A DNA stretch of 19,469 nt from Candidatus Delongbacteria bacterium (GTDB taxonomy: Bacteria > Delongbacteria > UBA4055). The notes beneath the pieces are model-generated. The model saw nothing but the letters and a program-made list of their open reading frames with translations. It had not been told where the DNA came from and did no database searches. The position numbers and the translations under genes are program-made. The stretch is from the NCBI GenBank assembly GCA_027858795.1, contig JAQICF010000145.1, positions 1 to 19,469 of the forward strand. Direction: 5' to 3'. Shown one piece after another: positions 1 to 7,768 of this stretch (positions are counted from its first letter, which is position 1; the number at the start of each line of letters is the position of its first letter).

Positions 1-20
1 GTAGTTTCATACCTTCTCAT
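1..20 (-). CDS. rpsF: Start of 30S ribosomal protein bS6 (partial, continues beyond the left edge)
   Basis: Only the first six codons and two bases are present; they read MRRYET, the typical N-terminus of bS6, which binds bS18 and 16S rRNA in the platform of the small subunit. An AAAGGAG ribosome binding site lies six bases before the ATG. A promoter and a stable hairpin precede it, as expected for an autoregulated rpsF-rpsR operon. The identity rests on the N-terminal motif plus this context, since nothing else of the gene is visible. Confidence 0.75.
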
Positions 21-44
21 TTTTTCTCCTTTTGGTCTGTTTAG

Positions 45-67
45 GCCGGATCTCTACGAGAACCAGC
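45..67 (-). promoter_or_regulatory. Leader hairpin of rpsF, candidate S6:S18 autoregulatory element
   Basis: On the minus strand, GCTGGTTCTC pairs with GAGATCCGGC across a GTA loop: ten pairs with one T-T mismatch and one G-T wobble. No T-tract follows, so it is not a terminator. It lies between the promoter and the ribosome binding site of rpsF and carries a CCG on its 3' arm. Many bacteria have an S6:S18-binding mRNA motif with a conserved CCG in this position. The hairpin is seen directly; assignment to that motif is inference because I could not match the full consensus. Confidence 0.5.
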
Positions 68-83
68 AAGAATTTGTACGCCA

Positions 84-112
84 AATGTAATCTATTTTCT
101 ATTTTAAGTCAA
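84..112 (-). promoter_or_regulatory. Sigma-70-type promoter for rpsF
   Basis: On the minus strand a TTGACT -35 box is separated by 17 bases from a TACATT -10 box. Transcription would start near position 76, giving a leader of about 55 bases that contains the 45-67 hairpin. The promoter lies in the 136-base gap after hppA, so rpsF can be transcribed independently of the pyrophosphatase gene. Confidence 0.6.
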
Positions 113-156
113 TAATAATCTTTATTTTAGTTTCTACTTTAATTTAATAATAATGT

Positions 157-2325
157 TTAAGAAACTGCAATAAGAGGCGCAATTACTAGTGCAACCACTG
201 AAGTCAGCTTTAATAATATATTTAAAGATGGTCCTGAAGTATCTTTGAGAGGATCACCAACAGTATCTCCAACTACAGAAGCTTTATGTGCCTCACTACC
301 TTTTTCATATTTGTATCCATCTATCTCAACACCTTCCTCAATCTGCTTTTTAGCATTATCCCATGCTCCACCAGTATTTGATTGGAAAATAGCCAAAAGA
401 ACACCACTTGTTGTAATACCTGCTAACAAACCACCAAGCATTTCTGCTCCGAAAACAAAACCCACAAAAACTACAGAAGATATAGCCAATACACCTGGTA
501 ATACCATTCCCTTCATTGCGGCATTTGTAGATATCTTGATACATGTTTCATAGTCTGCTTTTCCATCCGCATTATCGAATATCTTTTGATCTTCTCCCTC
601 AATCTTTGATTCGTCACCATCATATTTTTTCATAATTGCAAGAGCAGCTTTCAATTCAGGAATCTCTTTGAACTGTCGTCTTACTTCCTCAACCATTGAC
701 ATTGCTGCAGCACCAACCGCTTTCATAGCAAATGATGAGAATAAGAACGGCAACATAGCTCCAACGAATAATCCTGCCATAACCTTAGGATCGGCAATAT
801 CTATTGTCGTAAGTTTTGCTTGTTGCATAAAAGCAGCGAATAAAGCCAAAGCAGTTAATGCTGCAGAAGCAATCGCAAACCCTTTACCTATAGCAGCTGT
901 TGTATTTCCAACGGCATCCAATTTATCCGTTCTTTCGCGAACTTCTTTAGGTTGTTGTGACATCTGTGCAATTCCACCTGCATTATCTGAAATAGGCCCA
1001 TATGCATCAACAGCAAGTTGAATTCCTGTATTTGCAAGCATTCCAAGAGCAGCTAAAGCAATTCCATATAGTCCTGCAAAATGATACGCGCCCATAATAC
1101 CAGCTGCGATTAGCACAACAGGTATAGCAGTGGATTCAAAACCTACACCAATACCAGCTATAATATTGGTTGCTGCGCCTGTTTTTGATTGCCTTACTAT
1201 TGACAATACCGGCTTACCACCAAGCTTAGTATAATGTTCAGTCGCCAAACCTACTAACAGACCTGCTACCAGACCAATGATCGTAGCATAGAAAACACCC
1301 ATTGCAGTATAACTAAAATCACCATAAGTCCAACTTTCAGGTAAAAATTTGTTTATTATAAAATAAAAAGCTACTATCATTATAGCAGAAGAACCAAATT
1401 CACCAATATTCAAAGCTGTTTGAGGATTTCCACCTTCTTTTACTCTGACCATGAAAGTACCAAGGATTGAGATAATTATACCTACTGCTGCAAGTATCAA
1501 AGGAAGGACAATCGCCGCCATAGGATTCTCTTTAAACGCATCAAGTTCAAAGAAAGCAAGACCAAGTACCATCGATCCAATAATCGAACCTACATAGGAT
1601 TCAAATAGATCTGCTCCCATTCCGGCAACATCACCAACGTTGTCACCAACATTATCTGCAATAGTTGCAGGATTTAATGGATGGTCTTCTGGAATACCTG
1701 CTTCTACTTTTCCAACAAGATCAGCTCCCACATCAGCAGCTTTTGTATAAATACCACCACCGACTCTTGCAAAAAGAGCTATCGATGAAGCACCAAGAGA
1801 AAATCCTGTGATTACATTGATAATTCTTCTAGCATCCACTAATTCTTCCAAGCCCCATAAATTACCGTAAATAACATAAAGTATTCCCAAACCAAATACA
1901 CCAAGTCCAACTACTGCCAATCCCATTACAGATCCACCTGTAAATGCTATTGACAATGCTTTTTCTAATCCAGTTCTGGCAGCATGAGTTGTTCTATAAT
2001 TCGCTTTCGTCGCAACTTTCATACCTATGTAACCAGCTAAAGCTGAACTTATCGCACCTAATACAAAGGAAACTGCTATCAAAGCGCTGCTCTCTTCCTT
2101 TCCTGTGTTCATCCAAGCTAGTAAAGCTGCTACTACAATTACAAAGTACACTAGAACAGAATATTCCGCCTTTAAAAAAGCCATCGCTCCTTTACTGATA
2201 GCTGCACCAATTTTTTGCATCTTTTCTGAGCCTTTCTCTTGCTTCCCTATCCAATATGATTTGTAGAAAGCAAACAGAAGTCCAATTAAACCGAAGATTG
2301 GGATCCAGTACTTGATGTCAGTCAT
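157..2325 (-). CDS. hppA: Membrane-bound K+-dependent ion-pumping pyrophosphatase
   Basis: An integral membrane pump that couples pyrophosphate hydrolysis to Na+ or H+ export across the cytoplasmic membrane. The 722-residue protein has the usual family length and about 16 hydrophobic segments. The substrate-binding signature [18 protein letters not shown] and the [27 protein letters not shown] region are intact. [10 protein letters not shown] has Ala477 and Gly480, where K+-independent enzymes have Lys and Thr, so this is the K+-dependent class. Glu242 (DLFESY) aligns with the helix-6 glutamate of Thermotoga maritima Na+-PPase (DLLESF). The ATG at 2325 is preferred to an upstream GTG at 2334 because AAAGGTG lies six bases before the ATG and the GTG is part of that site. 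A TATAAT at 2376-2381 may be the -10 box, but no good -35 accompanies it. Confidence 0.96.
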   Translation of the reverse strand: MTDIKYWIPIFGLIGLLFAFYKSYWIGKQEKGSEKMQKIGAAISKGAMAFLKAEYSVLVYFVIVVAALLAWMNTGKEESSALIAVSFVLGAISSALAGYIGMKVATKANYRTTHAARTGLEKALSIAFTGGSVMGLAVVGLGVFGLGILYVIYGNLWGLEELVDARRIINVITGFSLGASSIALFARVGGGIYTKAADVGADLVGKVEAGIPEDHPLNPATIADNVGDNVGDVAGMGADLFESYVGSIIGSMVLGLAFFELDAFKENPMAAIVLPLILAAVGIIISILGTFMVRVKEGGNPQTALNIGEFGSSAIMIVAFYFIINKFLPESWTYGDFSYTAMGVFYATIIGLVAGLLVGLATEHYTKLGGKPVLSIVRQSKTGAATNIIAGIGVGFESTAIPVVLIAAGIMGAYHFAGLYGIALAALGMLANTGIQLAVDAYGPISDNAGGIAQMSQQPKEVRERTDKLDAVGNTTAAIGKGFAIASAALTALALFAAFMQQAKLTTIDIADPKVMAGLFVGAMLPFLFSSFAMKAVGAAAMSMVEEVRRQFKEIPELKAALAIMKKYDGDESKIEGEDQKIFDNADGKADYETCIKISTNAAMKGMVLPGVLAISSVVFVGFVFGAEMLGGLLAGITTSGVLLAIFQSNTGGAWDNAKKQIEEGVEIDGYKYEKGSEAHKASVVGDTVGDPLKDTSGPSLNILLKLTSVVALVIAPLIAVS

Positions 2326-2422
2326 AAGTTTCACCTTTTATATGTAATTTTCTTTGAATTTATTTTCATTGCTTAATTATAGTTTATAACATTTTAAATA
2401 ACTATGCAATTTATCATATACT

Positions 2423-3016
2423 TTACAATTCGTTTTTAGTATTGAAATAGTTCATTGCCTTATCAATACCTTTCTCTAATAACATTTCAATTGAATCAAT
2501 CGATTTTTCTAAACTTATTTCAATTTCTTTATTCATCTTTTCAGGTATTCTACTCAAAACAACATCTGGTAGAACATCCGGATTTTTGTCAAGAATACTC
2601 GCAATCACATTGGTTCTAAAACCAATTCGTAACCTTGGAAATTCATTTGTACCTAAAGCATTTATTATTGATTTTATGCCATTGTGCCCACCGGCAGTCC
2701 CTGACTTTCTTATTCTGACAGATCCTATATCGAGGTTTATATCATCATAAACTATCAGGACATCACTAATGTCTGCATCGTAATATGCCAGTATCTCTTT
2801 TACTACAGTACCACTAAGATTCATATACGTTACAGGTTTCACAATAATAACTTTCTTAAAATTAACAAAGCCGGAGGCAGAATAATATTTTCCTTTCCCG
2901 GCTTTAAAATTTAGATCGTTTCTTATTGCAAATTTATCAACTGCCATGAACCCTAGATTGTGCCAAGTGTTTGAATACTTTGCACTTGGATTCCCTAATC
3001 CGATTATAATTTGCAT
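2423..3016 (-). CDS. pth: Peptidyl-tRNA hydrolase
   Basis: Cleaves the ester bond of peptidyl-tRNAs released from stalled ribosomes, recycling tRNA in the cytoplasm. The 197-residue length is normal. Family motifs are present: GLGNP (Asn9), the catalytic histidine in TWHNLG (His19), PVTYMNLSG, and YDDINLDIGSVRIRKSG followed by GGHNGIKSI, which carries the catalytic aspartate. The motif usually reads TRHN or THHN, so Trp18 is a small variation. It follows rplY by 46 bases in the common rplY-pth order and probably shares its transcript. The ribosome binding site is weak. Confidence 0.96.
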   Translation of the reverse strand: MQIIIGLGNPSAKYSNTWHNLGFMAVDKFAIRNDLNFKAGKGKYYSASGFVNFKKVIIVKPVTYMNLSGTVVKEILAYYDADISDVLIVYDDINLDIGSVRIRKSGTAGGHNGIKSIINALGTNEFPRLRIGFRTNVIASILDKNPDVLPDVVLSRIPEKMNKEIEISLEKSIDSIEMLLEKGIDKAMNYFNTKNEL

Positions 3017-3062
3017 AATAGTTCTTATTTCAATATTTCAATAAAATGGATATAAATAGTTA

Positions 3063-3695
3063 CTAAGCTTTTTCTTCTCCATCTTCTTCACCCTCTTCGC
3101 CTTCTTCACCCTCTTCGCCTTCTTCACCTTCTCCGGCTGCAACAGCTGCTCTTGTAATGTTCACACTGCATAATAACATACTACCAGGTGATACAACAGT
3201 AACATTTTCTCTTTCAACATCTGATGCATGAACAGTATGTGTCAAAGCTAATTCAGTAACATCAATCACGATCTCATCAGGAACGTTATTAGGAAGAGCA
3301 GAAATCGTAAGATACCTTGCATTGATAATCAATACACCACCCTGATTCTTAACTCCTTCAGCAACACCTACATATTTTAATGGGATTTGCAATTTTGTTT
3401 CTTTTCCCGGAGTTAAACCGATTATATCCGCATGAACTAGAGCCCAAGTCACAGGATGTCTTTGAACTTCTCTTAGGATAACCATGTGCTCTACACCTTC
3501 GTATACAAGTGAGTGAACCTTTTTACCTGATTTAATAGCTTTATTAAGTTCTTTTTCATTTAGAAAAAAAGTTTTGTTCTCCTCAATTTCCGGTCCATAT
3601 AGGTTTGCCGGAATAAGCCCTCTCTTTCTTTGGTTCTTTAGTTCGATCTTACTAGTTGTTTCTCTTACTAGTCCAATCAATTTGCTTTCAGCCAT
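3063..3695 (-). CDS. rplY: 50S ribosomal protein bL25, CTC (long) form
   Basis: Binds 5S rRNA in the large subunit. The 210-residue protein has the N-terminal L25 beta-barrel (about 1-90, ending HPVTWALVHADII) and the C-terminal TL5/CTC beta domain (about 95-185, with IPLKYVGVAEGVKNQGGVL). It ends in a disordered acidic tail of repeated Gly-Glu-Glu triplets encoded by a short tandem repeat. AGAGGTAG is a good ribosome binding site before the ATG. The start is only about 30 bases beyond the terminator after tRNA-Gln, leaving little room for a separate promoter, so expression may depend on read-through. Confidence 0.95.
   Translation of the reverse strand: MAESKLIGLVRETTSKIELKNQRKRGLIPANLYGPEIEENKTFFLNEKELNKAIKSGKKVHSLVYEGVEHMVILREVQRHPVTWALVHADIIGLTPGKETKLQIPLKYVGVAEGVKNQGGVLIINARYLTISALPNNVPDEIVIDVTELALTHTVHASDVERENVTVVSPGSMLLCSVNITRAAVAAGEGEEGEEGEEGEEGEEDGEEKA
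3084..3128. repeat. 18-base tandem repeat in the rplY tail
   Basis: The unit TTCTTCACCCTCTTCGCC is present 2.5 times without a mismatch and encodes the alternating Gly-Glu-Glu tail of bL25. Both length and sequence invite replication slippage, which would change the tail by whole residues without a frameshift. Confidence 0.9.
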
Positions 3696-3727
3696 CTTAA
3701 TCTACCTCTATCTTAATTCTATTATTT

Positions 3728-3765
3728 AAAAACAAAACAAGAGCCTTTTCATTTAAAGACTCTTG
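3728..3765 (-). terminator. Intrinsic terminator after tRNA-Gln
   Basis: On the minus strand CAAGAGTCTTT pairs with AAAGGCTCTTG across AAATGA (11 pairs including one wobble), followed by TTTTGTTTTT. It ends the lolA-ispE-spoVG-tRNA-Gln transcript, 11 bases after the mature 3' end of the tRNA. It also sits just before rplY. Confidence 0.85.
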
Positions 3766-3775
3766 ATTTTATAAG

Positions 3776-3847
3776 CAGGGGTAGCAGGATTCGAACCTAC
3801 GCATGTCGCGACCAAAACGCGATGCCTTACCGCTTGGCTATACCCCT
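3776..3847 (-). tRNA. tRNA-Gln, anticodon UUG
   Basis: A 72-base cloverleaf. The acceptor stem is AGGGGTA with TACCCCT and discriminator G. The anticodon arm is TCGCG-TTTTGGT-CGCGA, giving anticodon TTG. The T arm contains GGTTCGAATCC. The 3' CCA is not encoded and must be added enzymatically. The gene lies 10 bases after the spoVG stop with no space for its own promoter, so it is probably cut out of the spoVG mRNA by RNase P and 3' processing enzymes. Confidence 0.95.
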
Positions 3848-3857
3848 AGCACAAATC

Positions 3858-4142
3858 TTATACAGTTTCTTCTGAATCATTTACCTGATTCGAAACTTCT
3901 TCGGCATATTTATCAAGAATCTCTTTTTCTAGTCTTATTCTGAAATCATCTACTATTGGATGAGCTATGTCTTTGTAGCTTCCATCAGGCAATTTTCTAC
4001 TTGGCATACAAACAAATAATCCATCTTTACCGTTAATTACTTTAAGACCTCTAACGATGAACACATCATCAAATGTAACATGAACAAATGCTTTAAGCTT
4101 CTCTTCATTTCTTAAGTTAATTCTGATCTCTGTTAATTCCAC
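3858..4142 (-). CDS. spoVG: SpoVG-family DNA/RNA-binding regulator
   Basis: A small global regulator that binds nucleic acids in Firmicutes, spirochaetes and others; its role here is unknown. The 94-residue protein keeps the family core: DVFIVRGLKVINGKDGLFVCMPSRK followed by DGSYKDIAHPI. The GTG at 4142 is chosen over the upstream GTG at 4154. GGAGG lies five bases before it, and the resulting start, (M)ELTEIRI, lines up with the MEVTDVRL-type N-terminus of the family. The ribosome binding site immediately follows the ispE stop, indicating translational coupling. The acidic C-terminal tail is typical. Presence in a lineage with no known sporulation is not odd, as the family is widespread. Confidence 0.93.
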   Translation of the reverse strand: MELTEIRINLRNEEKLKAFVHVTFDDVFIVRGLKVINGKDGLFVCMPSRKLPDGSYKDIAHPIVDDFRIRLEKEILDKYAEEVSNQVNDSEETV

Positions 4143-4153
4143 TCTCTCCTCCA

Positions 4154-4999
4154 CTATACCTTTACGGCTTTTACATAGTAATTCTGATCTATAAGGTTTT
4201 TAACTTTCTTCATTCTGATCTTGTCAGTGAAAAAACCGAAAACCGATGAGCCACTGCCTGACATGGATGCATACTCAGCACCTTCATTAAGCAAAGCATT
4301 TTTCAATCTCTCTATTTCACCATGTTCTTTGAACACGTAACTCTCGAAGTCGTTGATAAATTCATTATATTTCAAATGAATCTCTCTGCTTGAATTCAAG
4401 GCAAGGGCAAATATACCATTTGAAGTATTTTTTGTCAAGTTCAAATTTAAGTTTCTGTATGCTTCTGAAGTGTTAATGTGTATGTTGGGGTATATTAATA
4501 ATATATACCCACCTTTTAGGACAGTATCAATTTGAGTTAATTTTTCACCGATACCGGTTGCAATAGCACATCCTCCTTTGATGAAAAAAGGTACATCTGC
4601 CCCCAATTCCAAACCAATTTTTTCTAATTCACTATCGGATAACTTTAACTCCCAAAGATAATTCAAAGCTTTCAACACAGTTGCAGCATCGGATGAACCT
4701 CCACCCAAACCTGCTCCAATAGGAATATTTTTTTTTAAATATATATTGCATCCATGTACAATTTTGTATCTTTCTTTCAATATTTCGGCACTTTTAACAC
4801 AGATATTCGTACCACCATCAGGTATTTCAATCCCGGAACTGTCAAAGTTTATTTTACCTGTTGGATTTAGAACTATCTCGATCTCATCATAGATCGGTAT
4901 TTCCTGAAATATTGTTTCAAGCTCATGATAACCGTTTGGTAATTTGCCAACTATTCTCAGATGAACATTGATCTTACAATTTGCTTTATAGATTGGCAT
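4154..4999 (-). CDS. ispE: 4-diphosphocytidyl-2-C-methyl-D-erythritol kinase
   Basis: Phosphorylates CDP-methylerythritol in the methylerythritol phosphate pathway to isoprenoid precursors. The 281-residue GHMP kinase carries Lys9 in KINVHL, the glycine-rich ATP loop PIGAGLGGGSSDAA (93-106), catalytic Asp135 in GADVPFF, and the third GHMP motif SMSGSGSSVFGFF near the C-terminus. All are intact. The ATG overlaps the lolA stop by one base (TAATG) with AAGGA just upstream, so the two are translated together. ispE ahead of spoVG/tRNA-Gln/rplY/pth is a recurring bacterial arrangement. Confidence 0.96.
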   Translation of the reverse strand: MPIYKANCKINVHLRIVGKLPNGYHELETIFQEIPIYDEIEIVLNPTGKINFDSSGIEIPDGGTNICVKSAEILKERYKIVHGCNIYLKKNIPIGAGLGGGSSDAATVLKALNYLWELKLSDSELEKIGLELGADVPFFIKGGCAIATGIGEKLTQIDTVLKGGYILLIYPNIHINTSEAYRNLNLNLTKNTSNGIFALALNSSREIHLKYNEFINDFESYVFKEHGEIERLKNALLNEGAEYASMSGSGSSVFGFFTDKIRMKKVKNLIDQNYYVKAVKV

Positions 5000-5634
5000 T
5001 ATTTTTTCCTTAGATCAATGATCTCAACTTTATCAGGTTTTGTAAATAAAAATTTCTCCGGAGCAATCTCTTGATTGATCAGAGAATTTGATAAATAATA
5101 TGTCGTTTTATTATCATCAAGATCAAAACATGCTATTTCTACAGGAATGAATTCTTCATTAACTTTAACTTTAAGCTTGTTGATGAATCTTTCATTCCCT
5201 TCAGGTGATACAAAGTTTAAAACATAGAACTTCTTCTCTCCTTCCATTTTTTCGAAGAAATCTTTCATCTCATAGATGTCAGTAAATTCAAATATCAACT
5301 GACCTGGAAGAATAGTGTTGTCATTATCTTTTATGTTTTCTATCAGTACTTGAGCATTCTCTGAAGAATATCTCCAAACTGTCTTTCCATCTGAGAAAAT
5401 AAAATCATTATCCAGTTCGACTCTAAAAATATCAATATCTTTCATATATAATTTGCCCGAAACTTTGCTTTCTTCCTCTGCAAGTTCCCATATTTGTACC
5501 TGAGTAAAATCAGCTTCAAAAGTTTTGATAGACCCAATTTTAGTCTTAATTCCAGACAGAATATCATCACCTGAAATTGAGAATAGACTTGAGAATAACG
5601 CCATGATAGCAATAGTATATATTATTTTTTTCAT
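4999..5634 (-). CDS. lolA: LolA-like periplasmic lipoprotein carrier
   Basis: Probably carries lipoproteins from the inner membrane across the periplasm to the outer membrane. The 211-residue protein has a signal peptide (MKK, hydrophobic stretch to about residue 17, no lipobox cysteine). The mature part matches the LolA pattern: FEADFTQ, then a beta strand with GKLYMKDIDIFRVEL, then FSDGKTVWRYS. The ATG at 5634 is chosen because it begins the MKK signal peptide; a GTG four codons upstream lies within the weak GGGTG ribosome binding site. A TATAAT at 5673-5678 could be the -10 box of the lolA-ispE-spoVG-tRNA operon, but its -35 is poor. LolB or LolCDE are not in the window. Confidence 0.85.
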   Translation of the reverse strand: MKKIIYTIAIMALFSSLFSISGDDILSGIKTKIGSIKTFEADFTQVQIWELAEEESKVSGKLYMKDIDIFRVELDNDFIFSDGKTVWRYSSENAQVLIENIKDNDNTILPGQLIFEFTDIYEMKDFFEKMEGEKKFYVLNFVSPEGNERFINKLKVKVNEEFIPVEIACFDLDDNKTTYYLSNSLINQEIAPEKFLFTKPDKVEIIDLRKK

Positions 5635-5803
5635 AAGAACACCCACTTTTTATAATTGACCTAAAATTAATGATTATAAGTACAAAGAGCAAAGAAAAAT
5701 TAATTTCATAATGTTTAACAAGAGGAGATCTTACTATGTTCGTTTTTAAGGTTGGGACTTTTTCGCATAGTGCCTGATTAAAGAATTTCCGCTATATTCT
5801 ATG

Positions 5804-7141
5804 TTAAAGACGCAATGAGTCGGAAGCCATCTCAGTAATAACTTCGTCTTCGAAATTATATAGTTTCACAAAGGTTTCAGATGAAGTCTCATCATTCTGA
5901 GGTGTTATAACAACAAAAGTTGTGCTTGCTCCTCTGGGATTATGATCAATCCAGGTACCACTATTGGCATAAATTGATTTTTCGACATGATAATTTTCAG
6001 AAGCAATCATTGTAGCTGCATGACTATGTCCAAAAACGACAATTCGCTTGAAGGAATTAGGATTCGAAAAGTACTGAATTTGTGCCTGGTAGTCGGTTTC
6101 GGCAGCATCTACTGCAAATGTAATTGCGTGATCTGCAGGTATGTTTATCTCGACATGGTTTTGCAACTGCCTATCTGTCCAAGTATCCTGAATTCCTTTA
6201 TAGAGATTTACATCTATCCATTCTCCCGGGGTTGTTTGATATGGTAGCAAATCGTTTACTGAATAGTTTTCGGTAAATCCATCAATATTTGTTGTGATGA
6301 TTTTTTCATCAAAACCTTCTTCTATAGTGAAAACATTTGCAGCCCATGCCCAAATACTCCAATATCTATATAAATTGGCTTGGCTTTCGTCGACAGAATC
6401 ATTTGGTGTGATCGGAACAACGACACCTTCTCCGGTAGGGAGACCTTCAATTACATGTAGTGCTGTAATTCTTGTAAAAAAGTATCCGGGAGGTAATATT
6501 GAACCAGGAGCAATATCTTGATTGGAAAATGGATCAGGAGCACAGAAAAAATTGTATCGATGTCCATGTTCAATGGCTATTTCAGGATAGCCCTCAGGTG
6601 AGTATGTACCTAAACCTAAAACTTCATCCCTTGCCTGATTTATCCCGGGCAGAGTCAGTTCAATGTTTTCGGCCGTTATAGTTAGATCATGATTGCCGGG
6701 CACATAGGTGACCAATATTTTACCACCTTGAATTATACGATTAAAGGCATCGAAAACACCTTTATTACTTGCTGAAATACGTTGTACAAAATCGAGCTGG
6801 CCATTTCCGTTATAAGTATCAACAGTAGCAGGCACAAACCACTCATCCAGCATATCACCTGCAATAACAAGCTCTTTTACATTTTCAGAACCTTCAATCT
6901 TTTCCAACAAGTCTTCAAGCGGTTTCAGATTTTCTTTGTTCTCTGAATAAGCCAAGTCTGCGCCCATATGCATATCACTGATCACAACGATCATATTCCT
7001 TTCGGAAGTGCCATTATTAAATGCGTCTTTTACAAATGGGTTTTCAGATTCATTTTCACAGGATGTTATAATAAAAATTATTATTCCAAATAATCCCATC
7101 ATTAATAATGAGCCAATGTTTTTATTCACTTTTATATTCAT
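5804..7141 (-). CDS. Metallophosphoesterase lipoprotein, calcineurin-like
   Basis: A 445-residue exported phosphoesterase. The signal peptide ends in a lipobox I-T-S-C with Cys28. Glu follows at +2, so it is not retained by the Asp rule and may reach the outer membrane. The two-metal metallophosphatase motifs are all present: DMH (Asp56, His58), GDMLD (Asp96), GNHD (150-152), EHGHRYN, and GHSHAAT near residue 372. The fold resembles the LpxH/UDP-diacylglucosamine hydrolase branch of the superfamily, but an exported lipoprotein cannot do the cytoplasmic LpxH job, so the substrate is unknown. AAGGTGAA lies ten bases before the ATG. There is a 157-base gap to lolA, and no clear terminator was seen. 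Confidence 0.88.
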   Translation of the reverse strand: MNIKVNKNIGSLLMMGLFGIIIFIITSCENESENPFVKDAFNNGTSERNMIVVISDMHMGADLAYSENKENLKPLEDLLEKIEGSENVKELVIAGDMLDEWFVPATVDTYNGNGQLDFVQRISASNKGVFDAFNRIIQGGKILVTYVPGNHDLTITAENIELTLPGINQARDEVLGLGTYSPEGYPEIAIEHGHRYNFFCAPDPFSNQDIAPGSILPPGYFFTRITALHVIEGLPTGEGVVVPITPNDSVDESQANLYRYWSIWAWAANVFTIEEGFDEKIITTNIDGFTENYSVNDLLPYQTTPGEWIDVNLYKGIQDTWTDRQLQNHVEINIPADHAITFAVDAAETDYQAQIQYFSNPNSFKRIVVFGHSHAATMIASENYHVEKSIYANSGTWIDHNPRGASTTFVVITPQNDETSSETFVKLYNFEDEVITEMASDSLRL

Positions 7142-7193
7142 CTGTTTATATTCACCTTATGTTGAGTTATCGTATCTTTTATGACAAAGGAAA

Positions 7194-7385
7194 TTAAATT
7201 AATGGAAGTTTCGCATCTGCTCTGCGGTAGATCAATTCCGCCGCGGTCTGTTTGCTGATAGCCCATAAAAGTTTATTCTGAACGATTTTGAAAAATTCGA
7301 TCGTTTTCTCATCCCTGGGATTATAATCAATGCTTACGGTCGAAACAGCTAGGTTTTTATCAAACAAAAATGCCCTCCTTCTCAA
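7194..7385 (-). pseudogene. Truncated internal fragment of a RhuM-family protein
   Basis: Up to 63 codons from a TTG; a second TTG at codon 7 (7367) has AAGGAGG upstream with good spacing. From VSIDYNPRDEKTIEFF onward the residues, including QNKLLWAI and TAAELIYRRADAK, resemble an internal stretch of RhuM-family proteins (about 330 residues, linked to pathogenicity islands, function unclear). The N-terminal DNA-binding half and the conserved C-terminal third are missing, and the following bases do not restore them in any frame. The first codons overlap the end of the nucleotidyltransferase gene. This is probably a decayed remnant, although translational coupling to the upstream gene is possible. 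Confidence 0.6.
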
Positions 7386-7665
7386 TTCTCTCTTTTAATA
7401 CAGAGTTCATCTTTTCACGGAGTCTTATCAAATCGATTTTACGGTTATATATTTTTTCCAGATCGTATTTGATGTCACCGAGAATGTATATGTCAGGATC
7501 AGAAATCTCGACAGCAATGTCAATATCGCTGTCCGCACCTGATTCATTTCTGCCACACGAACCGAAAAGAGCAATTCTCAATAATTTGTACTTTACTTCA
7601 TTCTCTTTTTTAAATTTTTTCAATATTTTAATCACAGAATTTGTTGTCCTGATCCTTATCTCCAA
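7360..7665 (-). CDS. MNT-type minimal nucleotidyltransferase (MntA-like)
   Basis: A 101-residue minimal nucleotidyltransferase. GS at 35-36, the DxD pair Asp47 and Asp49, and the third acid Asp78 in KID are all present, so the active site looks complete. The tail KERIEKEGIFV is typical of the family. MNT proteins of this size are commonly antitoxins that AMPylate an adjacent HEPN (HepT) toxin. No HEPN gene is visible on either side; the position where it might be is taken by the RhuM fragment. The start is uncertain: the TTG at 7665 has no clear ribosome binding site, and a GTG at codon 11 is an alternative that would still keep the GSx10DxD motif. Confidence 0.8.
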   Translation of the reverse strand: MEIRIRTTNSVIKILKKFKKENEVKYKLLRIALFGSCGRNESGADSDIDIAVEISDPDIYILGDIKYDLEKIYNRKIDLIRLREKMNSVLKERIEKEGIFV

Positions 7666-7768
7666 TTACATTAAAGATACATAATATTTATAAAAATATC
7701 AATTTGCAAAAATTATTTTGTGAGTCAATAGAGTAGCAGTTCAATTTTTCCAAACGAATCCCATCACG

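Noticed and set aside
245..1021. Plus-strand open frames at 245-553 and 668-1021
   Set aside because: They lie opposite hppA, have no ribosome binding sites, and their composition mirrors the antisense of a hydrophobic membrane protein.
2326..2334. GTG at 2334 as the hppA start
   Set aside because: The GTG is part of the AAAGGTG ribosome binding site for the ATG at 2325.
3084..3128. CRISPR-like or regulatory tandem repeat
   Set aside because: It lies within rplY and is explained by the acidic Gly-Glu-Glu tail.
4143..4154. GTG at 4154 as the spoVG start
   Set aside because: It would place the GGAGG site inside the gene; the GTG at 4142 has correct spacing and gives the family's N-terminus.
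5736..5777. 13-codon plus-strand frame MFVFKVGTFSHSA with AGAGGAG upstream
   Set aside because: The ribosome binding site is good, but there is no promoter, no recognisable leader-peptide feature and no plus-strand gene to regulate. It may be chance.
7370..7684. 104-codon plus-strand frame
   Set aside because: It lies opposite the nucleotidyltransferase, whose catalytic motifs are complete, and has no ribosome binding site.
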